The position numbers and the translations under genes were made by a program. Under the pieces are notes generated by a model. That model did not search any database. It was not told the DNA's origin and saw only the letters and a list, made by a program, of their open reading frames with translations. A DNA stretch of 64,000 bases from Onchocerca lupi (taxonomy: Eukaryota > Nematoda > Chromadorea > Rhabditida > Onchocercidae): contig JAOVVO010000426.1 in the NCBI GenBank assembly GCA_028564675.1, forward strand, positions 1-64,000. The letters are read 5' to 3'. This document shows, in pieces, positions 36,330 through 49,100 of the stretch (the first letter of the stretch is position 1; each line of letters starts with the position of its first letter).

Positions 36330-39300
36330 CTAATTTGAATTCAAATTCTTGCACAACTCGAACTGAAGGGCAATGTATTATGCATGATAAGCAATTACAT
36401 ATAGCCAACAATGAGTGTTTCACATAATTCAAGAATCATTAACGGTAAATATTCCTTCCAAAAAAGAAAAAAAAGCAATGAAAATAAATTTCCGAAGCAA
36501 ATTAGCATACCTTTTCACGTAATAAATCTGTATAGCTTGCAATATTTTCATATTGTTGAATTAATGAATGCCTGTAAATATATATATTTAGATTTTTAAG
36601 AAAAAAAGATATTGTTTCATCAAAAATGGGAAGTGAAATAAACAGCACGCAACGATATGGGCATGAGATTTTTACATTTAGCGCGATTAATTTATGTAGT
36701 TTGTAGGAATCGATTTATAATAGTTTAATTCTTTTCAGCAATGACTCTTCAGTCGAAAATTCTAACCATCAACATGAGAAGATAAAAAAGTTCTCTTCCA
36801 ACCGCACAAAAGAAGAAAGAAGTAAAAATATGCTGAAATTGCCGACGACACACAAGATATCTTAAAAACAATGACTTATTGCTTGAATCTTGACTTCTTA
36901 TCAATCGACTGATAAAAATAATTGATACTCTCTAATGTTATCCGATTTGCACTTAATTTCATGTTTTGTAATTTCATCCGACAATAAATTTCAATTTCTT
37001 GAATTTCCGAAATTCCATTAAGCATTTCAAATGACAAAAAAAAAGGACCTGAAAATGATATTTGTGCTAAAAAAGGTTAGAAGATCACCAGCTCACGGCC
37101 ATGGGCAAATTATTCATTCATTAATCTAGTTCATTAGATTTTATAATGATTCATACTTTTTCTTTAATGTTTCAATTTCTTCCACTGAGTTGGGTGATGA
37201 TTCATGATCAGAACCTGTAACTACTTCCTTCTCGTCCTTTTCGATTGTTTTACATTTCACGCTGCCAACGTCATTTTCATCGCTAGTGACTTCTTTCTGC
37301 AAACCTTTTGAACTTAAAAAGTGAAAGCAGGAAGTTAAATGCAAATTCAAACTAACAATGCATGACAAATCAACCATTAATCGAAAATTGCTCACTATAT
37401 ACTTGTTAATTGCTATCTTACTTTTGCAAAGAGGTTGAATTTCTGAAATAGATTCAAAAGAAACAATTTAGGAATGTATTGTTCTATACAAAAATTGATG
37501 AAGTATTATAAATTACTTGAAATAGAACCATAGGTCGAGAAATTTTCAAAAAATTATTCACAGCAGCATATTCTGTGAATAAAAATTTCTAGAAATAAAC
37601 AAAAATTATGGAGAAATCGACCAGGATTTCACTTAAAATGGGTCTAATTCGATCAATTCATTTGAAAAATTTCTACATCCTTATCTCTGTATTTATTTGG
37701 GCAACACTAATCCTCACTTACCGTTTGCTTCGAAGTTTCAGAACACGTCAAGGGTTCATTGGAATTGGGATACATCTGAAAAAAATGAATTTATTTACAT
37801 AAAGATTTGATATGGGATTCTTCGAAATTTGGTAAAATTATTGAAATATTGTGAAACTCCTTCAGAAGGCTAGCATACAGTTGTGTTTAATATTGCAAGC
37901 TATCGAAACGATTAGAAAACACATTATAAGATCATAGGAAAAATGATTGAAAATTATATTATGAATTCGTTTATTGTTCTTTTACAGCGAATTTCATATT
38001 ATAATGTAGCTCAAATTATCTTTAATAAATCACATAAGAGATAAATAGAAAAAACGATTACAATCGAGTTTGACTGATTATCATCCAAATAATTAGACTA
38101 TAACAATTTCAAAGGCAGTAAAGTTTTTAGTAAACAAACTTTTGGAATGTTCTTCTAGGTGTAATGATTAAATAGAAGTCGATAATAAATAGTTCAGTTG
38201 ATAATTGTAATAAACATTACCAGCTGTTAAAGTCACTAAATGATAAGCTGTTAGCTTAATAATATCACTATAACATATCATTCAACATTTAGAGCATCCT
38301 TTCAATGATACTGTAAAATTTGAAAAAAGATAATCAAATGATATATTGCGTACATGAATTCGGCTCCGAAAATATCGTAAAAACAACATAAAATTTTGAA
38401 AAAAAAAAAAAAAAAAAAAAAAAGAAAGGAACAAGTCATTCACAATTAGAATAAATTGATCAACAAAAAAAGAAAAAAAAAACAGCAAAAATAGTTGCCA
38501 TACAGTGTATACAATTTTAATGCTATCTTTATTGGGATGGCTAACCAGTCAAGAAAGTGAATGTGTAAAAAGCAAGAAAGAAAATTTGTGAAATAAGCAT
38601 AAAATGTGCTTAGGAATAAGAAATGAAAGATGATGAAAATAATATAAGCAAATAAATATAATTTTATTCTAATTTCAGAAATTTTCCTTCATTTTCATTT
38701 AATTTGGTCTCCTTCATTAGTAAGTCTTATTTTAAAAATAAATAAAATTATATTCAGAATTCAGACAATGATTACCAAAATGAATAAAAAAATGGATAAA
38801 TTCGTTCGTTTATGATAAAATTGGACTGACTGAGTGCTTGAAATATCAAAAAATTTTCAAATAATTTATTGTCTAAACAGATTTTGAGTAGTTTTTGAAC
38901 AGTTTACAAAATAAAATTATATTTAATATTCCTTATGTAACAAAAAATAACAAATTATTGAAATGAGAAAAATTACCCGGCAAAGTATGGTAAGTACTTT
39001 TTCGATTTCCTTAATGGAGGGCCTTTCCGCCGGCAGTTTTTGCCAACAGCTAAAAACTTCAATTTCAAAAGTAACATGAATTTTCGTAATTTTCAATTGA
39101 ATTTGACATTTAAGACTCTCAAATGATTTACTAAATGAAATTTCATACTCTATAAAAAAGAAAAATAACTTTAATAATATATGACATAACTTTCAAAAAA
39201 GTGAAAAATAATGAATAGAAAGCATGATTTCATCCTGTGTAAAAAAAAATCAAATCTTTACCGTTCAATCATTTGCATAAGTTTAGTCGGTACATCTTCA

Positions 39301-42012
39301 ATATGCGGTGGTCTTAAACCTGCATAAACCTAAAGACTTTTAATGAGAACAAAATTTCATACTCGAAAAATGAATCCTTAAGTCGAAATAAAATTCTTTA
39401 GAAAAGAGAATATTTAAACTTACAATAATCTGGATTAGCTTCTAATAACATCTCGTTCAGATATCAAAAATCTTTTAAAACTGTGAATTCAAATAAAAAC
39501 GTACACTCCACAATATTTCTTCGGCATTTTTACAATCATTATACGGCCGCATTCGTGTAACTATTTCCCAAAGGATAATTCCAAAACTATAAATATCTGA
39601 CTGCTGTGAAGGTGATGAACCAGCAATGATCTATAAAAAAATCGAAGTTTTAATTTCAAAAATTCATAAAGCTTTTAAAATAGATATCTTTTTCCAATTT
39701 TCTAATTTTTAATTACTTTTTAATCAACTTTTAAAATTTCAGATTTAAAACTGATTTGCAAAAAACACAATATACCTCAGGGGCCAACCATGGTGCCGAT
39801 CCTTGTCTATACTCCACATCATTGTTCATATATACCATCGTACCGAAATCCGCAACTTTGAGAAGATGGCAGTTGTCATCAAGCAATAAACTAAAGCAAG
39901 AACTAAATATAGTAAAACAATTTTTTTTTTAAATTCATAGTTAACCAATCTATGCACTTCTTCATCGGTCAAATCCAGCTTTACATAGAAATAAAATACA
40001 CAGATATAAATGTCAATGAAATATGACACATGAGTTTAAATATACATGAACTATAACATGAAAAAAAAAAACAACATAATCAATGCGACAGAGTACTGAC
40101 TTAATTCTTTGCTTAATAAGACCATAAACACTAATATCAAGTTATTGATTAAACATCAAGAAATATCAAGAATCTATCTGCTATAAAATAATTGCTTGAT
40201 GCAGCATAAAATTCTGGAAAAACAAAAAACAGATCATACTTGGCAGTTTTCAAATCAGCATGCACAAATCCTTTCCGGTGTATGTATGTCAATGCATCAA
40301 TACACTGTGATGCCCAATGAAATGCATGATCTGCCGTATAACTTATATTTTTTGATTCATGTAATACTGAAAATAAATTTTATTCCTATTGCATTATCAC
40401 TACTATAACATGGAATATTGGGAGGATGAAAGAGTCAATGTAACATCAGTCAGACATTCAGATAACAAAGTCATGCCAAACATTTCTTATTTTTTTTTTT
40501 TTGTTGGAAGATCGATTGATAGTACATGTTCTCATCAAGTAAAACAAAAAATACCTGTGCCCAGAATATCAAGCTCCAATTCACATTTCAATATGTTTTA
40601 AAGTAAAAATATTTCTTTTGTACATTTAATATAATGACTGTGCATCGAAAAACTGCTATAAAAACTGTGCCATATATCAACGTAGATTGTAATTTTCGTT
40701 CAAAAAAAGTAAAATTCCTCAGAACTTACATTCATAAAGAGAACCACATGACATATATTCTATTGCTATAGCATATACTGGGTAAACACATGCACCCATT
40801 ATTTCGACCACATTTGGATGAACCAAATTGCGCATCACTTCTACCTTAAATGATTGCAAAACTTTTATTTTAAAATCTTAATAAGTATTTGAAAACCTTA
40901 CAAATCATTACAGAAATGATTTGCATAAATTAATAATTCCTCTCAGCGATATCAAACATCCTTAAAATTCCAGCACCAGCAGTACCTGTTTTTCGGCAAA
41001 TTGATAACTACATAATAAATAGCGGTTTTGAAAAGAGGACAAAATGCCATCAATCAGAATATTCTGCTCAAGACGCTTACTTTTTAAGCTCAATAATATG
41101 AGCATCTAACTTTAGCCTGACATGTATAATGGTTTTCCTTGTGTTTTCGTTAAACTGTTGGTAATCTACTGTATTATGTCTTAATATCACTCTATTGCCA
41201 TTAATAAGACATTCAAATCGATCACCAAAAATATAAGGAATTTAAAACCTCGTGATAAAAAATTCCTCGCAGAACTTCGTCAGTTGAATTAATAATTTTT
41301 AAAGCTACTGTTTCGTCATTGCATTTTGCTTTCCATACATCGCTATAACTTCCTCTGAAAATAAACATAAAATTAGTCGGAAAGAATCACACTTCATAAT
41401 GTAATCAGCTTTTTTTTTAATTTTCTTCGATTTTTACAAATGACTTTAGATATTTTCCAGAAGAGCCCAGGAAATAGTTTTAATAAAATAATTTCACATT
41501 TGGAATCATAAGCCCATTTATAGCCTCATGCATTAAGCAGTTATATTCTATTGAAGGAAGACTACTTCAATGGATCGAATAGTCCTAATAATCTTCCATA
41601 AAATCAAAGTTAACTGTAAAAATACAGCGCAATCAACATGAAAGATAGCCATATTTTTCTCCGAAATTGAAATTACATTTATATTCCAAAATTTAATCAA
41701 ATCTTTGTTAATCCAATAAATTCAGTTTTTCTATATCAGTCACAAATTCATTATTTAAATTCTTCTTTTCCATTCAATTCGAGTAACGAAACAATATAAA
41801 AAGACAGTAGGAATAAAAACCGATGAAATACAAATAGCTTACCTCCCTAACAAACGATGCAATTTGAAATTACAAAAGTCGACATTCAGAAATGGATCAT
41901 CATTGTAACCATCAACAATTATAAAGGATGATAAAGATTTATCAGTAAAATCTCTCAATTTTCTTTTTTCTCCTTCCTCATCATCAATCTCTAGTGGTGG
42001 TAGTAAATCCAT
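36330..42012 (-). CDS. MAP3K7: TAK1/MAP3K7-like protein kinase, about 402 aa
   Basis: MAP3Ks of the TAK1 family relay TGF-beta, Wnt or stress signals to MAP2Ks with TAB partners. Exons: 42012-41843, 41354-41249, 40844-40730, 40366-40240, 39890-39776, 39630-39505, 39329-39262, 39049-38977, 37775-37722, 37442-37422 (21-nt microexon), 37296-37157, 36571-36511 and 36362-36330; all phases join (403 codons). Landmarks: glycine loop GRGSYSDV (56-63), lysine VALK76, HPNVVEIMGACVYPVYAIAIEY, catalytic loop H166-A167-D168-LKTAN, D187-F-G, QGSAPWLAPE211, SDIYSFGIILWEIVTRMRPY and ERPSIKEIE. After the kinase, MYPNSNEPL matches the TAK1-specific YFPGADEPL segment. The tail is coiled-coil-like (EIETLKKK...QQYENIASYTDLLREK). 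A shorter form (376 aa, stop 37143-37141) arises if exon 11 is not spliced. The HRD arginine is alanine, and the positions of human T184 and T187 are N196 and E199. The ATG directly follows ttttag, a possible trans-splice site. Confidence 0.88.
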
Positions 42013-43587
42013 CTAAAAACAGAATTCGATTAATCCAAGCAAATTTATGACTCATACCAGAAATTATCAAATAATTGGAAATGATAAGAATTTTTGCGCC
42101 AAATTTTAATTAAAAACATATACATCTCAAATGAAATAAACATATCAATTCCCGTCAAGAAAGCTTTCATAAAATTTATTATTTTGATTTTTCAATCATT
42201 CTTTTGCAATCAAAAAAAATCATTTAAATCATAGCGACCAGAATATACAACATCATAAATATTATTCTCCATTATCTCCAAACTATTCACAATTTTTTAG
42301 ACAATAATTTAAAATTCATCAATTACAGAAAACCTTTGTTATTTACACTGACTCAAAATATGATCTTATCAAAAACTATTAATATTATCGAGAAAGAAAA
42401 AAAATTTCACACCAAATTATTTATTAATACTGAGCAAGAAATGAATTCTATTCACCGGTGAAATAGTATCAATGATGATGAAAACATATATTTCCCATAC
42501 TTCTACAGGAATACAAAAGAAATTGAAACAATCATTGAACCTAAAAACATCGACAAAATCCTGCTTAGGTCATTTTCAAAAACTGAAGAAAAAAAATGTA
42601 TACGAAAAGGTCAAGAAACCTGGAAGTATAATTTCTTTAAGAGATAATCAATCCTGCAGCTTAATAGATAAATGTCATACAGAATGCTAGTTTGCTCCAC
42701 TCACAATGATTTGAATCTTTATTTTTATTGATAAAAAATTAAATATGAATCAGTTCAACTTGAAGTGCCTTTATTTATCTTAATTAAACAAGTCGAACCT
42801 AACTACCTTAATTGAACAAGTTCAACTTAACTTATTTAATTAAATATAGCCATTCTAATCAAAAAAAAAAAAAAAATTTTAGAGAAATTTCGTAAGAATC
42901 TTAAAATCTACCCATCTTAGTATTAGGATCTGCTATAAAAAAAAATTAATGAAGTAACAGCTAAATATCAATGAAATCGACAAGAATAAGATCGATAATA
43001 CAAAATTCAAACACTAAAAATTTGAGAAAAAAGGACCTGTGAAATCCAACAAATTGAAAATGAAATGAAAAATCTTATAACAGGGAAATTCGTAAATTAT
43101 GAGCGGCCAACTTTAAAAAGAAATTGAAATGAACTAAGCTATAGCATTTTATTTTCAGCCAATTTAGTCTCAAATTGAGTATAACAAACCAGAAGTTGAA
43201 CTCAAATTATCAATTCCATTTCAATTTGAAAAAGTAGCAAGGATCAAACAAATCAGAAAATATCGCAAAAAATCTAACAATTCTAAACGAATCCGAAATT
43301 TATAATCAAATTGAAGATACCATGATTGTCTATGTCTAAAGTAAAACAATGAAAGCTGCTCTCCATCAAACATGTACATTAAAAATTCAAAACCGGAAAA
43401 ATGTGAATTTGAAACTGAAAAAGGATTCTGTATTATCTCGTTAAACAAAATAGTATAAATTAAGATTAAACAAAAATAAACCATACGAAATAATCTTTAA
43501 AAAAATAGTCTTAAACTAAAATCAAAGAAAAGACTTTCTTTTCGTGGAAGGATTTTTTTTTAATTTTTTTAATTTAAAAAGACAAAG
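42013..43587. other. Intergenic between glutaredoxin and TAK1-like genes
   Basis: About 1.6 kb with no supported gene. The open frames 42472-42690 (plus) and 43221-43484 (minus) have no motif or splice support. The left edge carries the acceptor ttttag (42013 side) directly before the kinase ATG. Confidence 0.55.
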
Positions 43588-44548
43588 TTAAAAATTTTTT
43601 TCTGGAGAGGAACGGCACTTATCAATTCTATTCAGTAACATTCCAGCATTCTTCAGTTGTTGCAGTTCCATAAATCCACCGATAAAATCACCACAAATAA
43701 ATATTTGAGGTACCGAAGTTTGTTTTGTGATTTGAATTAATCCATTAACATATGATTGATGGTTTGCTGGGAAACGACGCTGAAAATTTTTGTATTATGA
43801 TGTTTACCAGATTTTTACAGAAAAAGTATGAAAATGATGTTTATAAATTTTTAATCAGAATTCAGCAATAACTGTGAAATATTTCACTCAGAGATAGTAG
43901 TACACAACTAGTGCTTCACAATTAGAAGCGAATTATATATCTCAGGATTTATCACAAATATTAAAAAATTATTGATATTTAGGTTTCTTAAGAAAATAAG
44001 TGTTTTAATTTGAATTACTCGTCATATCATACCGCATATTAACAGTGATCTTCACTATATTATTTTAATAATAAAACCTTCAAAAATCACTAAAATTCAA
44101 CAATTAAAAATTCGACAAAAAAGAACTGCTCAAGTCAACATCTGATATACTAGCAACTTACATTTAATATCTACTGTATTAATCAATAAACAGAATCAGC
44201 TTTTACTTACGCTTTATCTATTATATTAATCAGTACACAGAACCAGCTTTCATAAATTTGTGCATTAGATAAAAAATTTTTTCCACAACATAGATCTAGC
44301 ACAGACTTCGTATTTAACACAAGAAAAATTAGCCCCCTAGTCTTACTAACTAATAGACCTGTAAAATTAACCTGATGAATATCCAAGTCATTTTCCTTAT
44401 ATTCGATCCGTTCGTCATTCAGCAGTTGTTTAGCTCGCACACAGTAAGGACATCTCGGCAGTGTGAAGATAACTACTGGGAAATGCTTCACTTCTTTCCG
44501 AATATTTTCTTCATCTACTGATGAAGTTCTAGATGGAAATTGACCCAT
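43588..44548 (-). CDS. GLRX: Dithiol glutaredoxin, 122 aa
   Basis: Glutathione-dependent thiol-disulfide oxidoreductase. Exon 1 (44548-44372, 59 codons) has VVIFTLPRCPYCVRAKQLL, with active site C33-P-Y-C36. Exon 2 (43779-43588, 63 codons plus stop) has the cis-proline motif TSVPQIFI (P83) and the glutathione-binding G93-G94 in GDFIGGFMELQQL. Length, order of motifs and the thioredoxin-like fold elements match a one-domain dithiol glutaredoxin. Residue pair C88 in FICGD is an extra cysteine near the fold core. The intron begins with gttaat, a weaker donor, but the joined protein is in phase and aligns through the junction (NDLDIHQ/RRFPANHQ). The start is chosen because gatttcag lies 14 bases before ATG, typical of spliced-leader addition. 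The frame stays open further upstream to 44875, but that part is low-complexity and not family-like. No targeting peptide is seen. Confidence 0.92.
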
Positions 44549-44562
44549 TCTTCGATGTAAGG

Positions 44563-44575
44563 CTGAAATCTTTGG
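44563..44575 (-). promoter_or_regulatory. Probable trans-splice acceptor of glutaredoxin
   Basis: Minus-strand ccaaagatttcag ends 14 bases upstream of the ATG. The leader between is ccttacatcgaaga. Confidence 0.5.
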
Positions 44576-46164
44576 AAATTCTTTTTCTCCCGAAATCATG
44601 AGGACCAACTCTTCAGAAATCGATAAAACAATAACTGCTGACAAGTGATGCTTTAAAAGACCTTGAAGACAGGTCACTTCATTTCGAATACATACCGACA
44701 TAAAGTTGAAAAAAAAAAAGAAAAAAACAGAGATAGAACAGATAACCTGATAAAAAACAATGTATGCTGAAAAAATTCTACCCTTTAATCTTTGACCGCA
44801 TGGCAATACTTGAGCAGTATTTTTGGTGAAGAATATGCAAAGACCACTGAACGAACTCACTAAACATTTTAACAAACGACCACTTCAATAAAGCGATCAC
44901 TAATCATTTTCTATTCCTAATACGGATTAATTGCTGAGAATAAATTATTATAGTTCCATGCGTACTTTCTGCAAGCATTGCCATTATCAACTTCAAGTGC
45001 TAACTTCAGAAAATCAGTCATCGAAAAATACCTTATAATATCCGAAAATGGATTTGTAATTTTTGCCTCTTCCTTTGGCAGGAAAGAAATCATTATTTAT
45101 AAATTTCCATAAAAATTCTTTTTATTAGATTTTTTGATCAAGTGAAGAAAATAAGCACTTTCCATTTCAAGACTTTCATTTCATATTCTAATAGTGAGAC
45201 AAATATTTCGCAGTATAATACCTTTTTAAGCAATAACAGAACAAAGTTAGACGCAAAGACATTTTATGCATATTAAGCGAACAAATGATATACTCACACG
45301 GACTACAACTTATTATTGCTGACAAAGAAAGTAACAACTGTAATAACCATTATTTTCAGGCCTATATAATTGTCAGAGGTAGACATCCTACAATGGCAAA
45401 AACTTCCGTTTGATCGATTAAATATATAAAGCTCTTAAGCAAAGTTTTATGTCTATTTTATCATTTTGATATTATCGAAGTTTGATCAAATATACATCAT
45501 GAATACTCGAAATTTTAAGAATTTTGAAAAAAAGAAATAATCTACAGAAAAAAAAAAAAACAAGCGTATTAGCAATTTCTCTTTTTAATTTCATTTTCAG
45601 TAAAATAAACTGAATCTTTCAAATTGAATCTCACGAATAAGTTTAAATTGTGACTAAAAAAGTTCAAGTACGAACAAAATGTGAAGAAAAAACATGTTGA
45701 AAGAACCTTTATCAAAAAAAAAATGGTAAATCAAGTTGCAAAATCATGCTAATGTAGTTTAAGCAACGATCCATAAGAAAGAAACTTGAAAACAAGTCCT
45801 ATGATACTGAAAACTTCTGAATATCCGATTTTCATATCGTGAATTGCATTTTAATAACATGCTGCGTTGCAATCTCTCAAATGATACGTTACATGAAGAA
45901 TTTCATTTCAAAGAGAAATCAGTAATCTTGAACATGGACAGCAGATTTTGTCATGCATCATATAGAAAATGATGAAAAAAAAAAAGGATTTTCCTATGCA
46001 ATGTATACTACCAGATAAAAAAAAGGAGATAAAGTTCTTGAAAAAAATGATAGTTACACTCTTCAGACAAGAGAGGACAGAAACTTAAACTAAGTAATTT
46101 TTTAATGCAAACATTCATTCAACACATTAAAGCATTTTTACCTCACAGCAAATTGTTGCCTTAA
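44576..46164. other. Intergenic between CYB5R4 and glutaredoxin
   Basis: About 1.6 kb of AT-rich DNA. A continuous minus-strand frame from 44875 into glutaredoxin has no family-like content. No other gene is seen. Confidence 0.55.
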
Positions 46165-49100
46165 TTAATTCATGAAAATGTGGATACAGTCCTGTGGTAT
46201 TTCTAATTCTTTTAGCAATCTGAAAATGACAAAATTTAACAAATTTTATAGATTTTCAACACAGTCTGTAATTGTCTAGCAAAACTGTACTCAGCAAATA
46301 TGACTGCGAATCTGGAAATATCATACTGAAAATCGAGTAGTCTTGTAGTTTTGTATGTGGCTTTGATAAAGTTCACTATCTTCCGCAACATTGTACTGTT
46401 TAATAATTTTTATTGACTTATTTGGACTTACTTCGATGCAAGATCAACAAAAGGATTTGGCCCAGAAATGAATATTCGATAATCAGTTTTTTCGATATTT
46501 TTATCAATGTACTTTAAAAGTATTTGCTTCGAAATAATACCTAAAAGAGTTAAATATAAATAAATTTAGGTCTGATCACATTTAAATTGTTTAGAAGCTA
46601 TAGCAAAAAATAATCTTAATTTTTGCTTAATACTTTACAAAAGATACCCATATTTTTTTTAGCACAATTTATCTCCATAACAAACCTTCCTCGCTATCCC
46701 ATTCTTGGTCTTCACTTAAACAATGTATTATTCTCAGCAAAGGATGACTGACTAGTACTTCACACTTTGCAAAATATTCATTTGGTATAATATCTATCGC
46801 CTTTTTGTTGAAGGCAATTATAGTTGCCCTAAAAAATCTTTATTGTATAGGACATTCCAGAAAATTGATAAAGATACTTTAATAGATCTGATGAAGATAT
46901 AAGTACTAACTTCTTAATTTTTAAATTAACAAACATACTTTTTCTCACTTTTTAAACGTTCAGCTGTAAATCGAATCATAGAAGTTAAACCTGTTCCAGC
47001 TGCCAGCATCAGCACGATGCCAGCGCAATCGGGTCGTACATTGAAACATCCTAACGGATCGCTAATTTCAATTAAATCTCCTTAAAAATAACTATTGGAT
47101 TTTGACAATTTAATTGGTGAATGGATGCAGTGAATTACTTGAAGAACGATAAATAATTCTCTTTCAAAAAACCTATTTACGATGGTTTATTGCAATCAAT
47201 AATAGCAGAAATATTGCATTGAACCGAAAGATTTAGATTTGAATCATATACTTTGAAATCTTCGAATATTCAAAAAATTAACCGAAATCTACAACTAACC
47301 ACATTTTTTGTTACCCAATTTTGACGTAAAAATACCATTTTCATAGAATTTTATCATAAATGAAATGAATTGCCCATCTTCCGATACAATAACCGGAGTA
47401 TATGGACGTTCGATCAAACTTCCTGCAATAAAAATAACATAAAACATTCTCTTAATTGTAGTACAGATATTCTTAAAATACCGATCCACATATTTTTCAC
47501 CTTCTTAAACAATTATTTTAACCAATCTAAAAAATTCAGTCATGACTAACTAAATAACAAAAACAGAGGGATCTAAATAGGGGAATTTTTTTTTACTTCA
47601 AACTTTTTTTGCGATTTACTATTTATCACAGTTGTAAAATAAGCACGTTTAACTTTCAACCTCAAAGCAAAGCCTGACAAAATCCAGCAATGACAAAAAA
47701 GTCTTCAAATTCATCACAAGCCATGTGAGCAATATTTGAAAAGATTTTACCATTAACGCAGATCCGCAGCAAAACATGATGTCCTACAGGTACCATTAAG
47801 CGACAGTGAGAAATCATTCGTAAAACAATTAAACTGATATCATGTGTTACATCATACATCTTAAATATCTCACAATTTCGATATTTCAACACTGAAACTG
47901 GAGGATTTTTTAGAATGATGAAATGGAATATGTGTAGTAATGTTTACATCCCTAATACAAAATGCGTATTTCTTCATTACATGTAAGTGATAGATAAGAT
48001 AAGTGATCTATATTTTAAACAATTATCACTTAAATTTCGGGAAGTATCAATGAAAGAGACTGGAATATCCTTTCTCACACAAAAAGAAAAATCATACTTG
48101 GTTTATAATGATATGTTCCCGAAATCCACTGACGAGTGATATTTTCATCATTCTCTTTACATGACAGAGATACTGTTCTTTCGTTAATACTAACACGAAA
48201 AAGTTCATCAAAAATAGTTGCTGATAGGTTCGCTGCAATCAAATTAAAAGGTATCTGGTGAAAAATAATAAAAGTTTATAGTAATGAAACTTTTCTGTGC
48301 TTCCATCTGTAGACCATTTATCGGAAAAAATGCAGATGATCCTTTATTTCTCAAAGTATTTTTAGGAAAAAAGATATTTGTTAAATAAAGCTTGACATGA
48401 ATTCAAAATAAAAAATCAAAGATAGCATAGAAAATCAGAGTTCAAGAATATGTAATTCTAAATGAGTGAGATGGAAATCAAGATTAATTTCGAAATTTAT
48501 AGCTTGTTAACTGTATTAACTAATTGAATATCGAAAAATTGCTTACACCAGAAAAAAACAAATGAAAAAGAAAACTGGGAGACCGAAATGTGAGTATTGA
48601 AAATAAAAAGTAAAAATGTACAGAACGAAATCAATAGAACAATGACATAGAACTTACTCCAGTGTAATGCCTCTCTTTCACCAGAAGAAAAATGCAACAA
48701 GAGCCTTAAAACATTCTCTGCAAATTCCAAAGATACATTTTCAGCCCTCAGTTGATCCCACTTCGAACAACTTACTCGCAACTGACCGTCAGAAACTTCT
48801 GCCCTGAAAGTAATCATATTCAAACACTTAGAAGAAAATTATGGCATCGGTAGTTACACCTATATTTTTTATATATCTATTCTGGTTTTTGGAAAGAGAA
48901 TAGAAGAAAAAGAGAAAACTGTAAAATGCCTAGTTGCATTTCTGAAAAAAGTATTGCCAATAAATACTAAGTTATGTTCTGGCCATATTTGTTTATTTAT
49001 ACCACATCAATTAGTAATATTCAGTAGGATAGAAAATATGATTAATTCCAGCAAGATATTTCCTCATACATTTACACATAAGAAAGAATCAAACCATTTT

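Noticed and set aside
44549..44875. N-terminal extension of glutaredoxin in the same open frame
   Set aside because: Low-complexity (poly-Phe) and not family-like; an acceptor 14 bases before the chosen ATG explains the start.
46127..46219. Alternative frame for the last CYB5R4 exon
   Set aside because: It does not fit the phase of the preceding exon; the in-phase reading ends LLKELEIPQDCIHIFMN, as expected for the family C-terminus.
48233..48254. Upstream acceptor (ttcaccag) for CYB5R4 exon 6
   Set aside because: Using it in the required phase gives an immediate TAA; the acceptor gattgcag 22 bases downstream keeps the frame.
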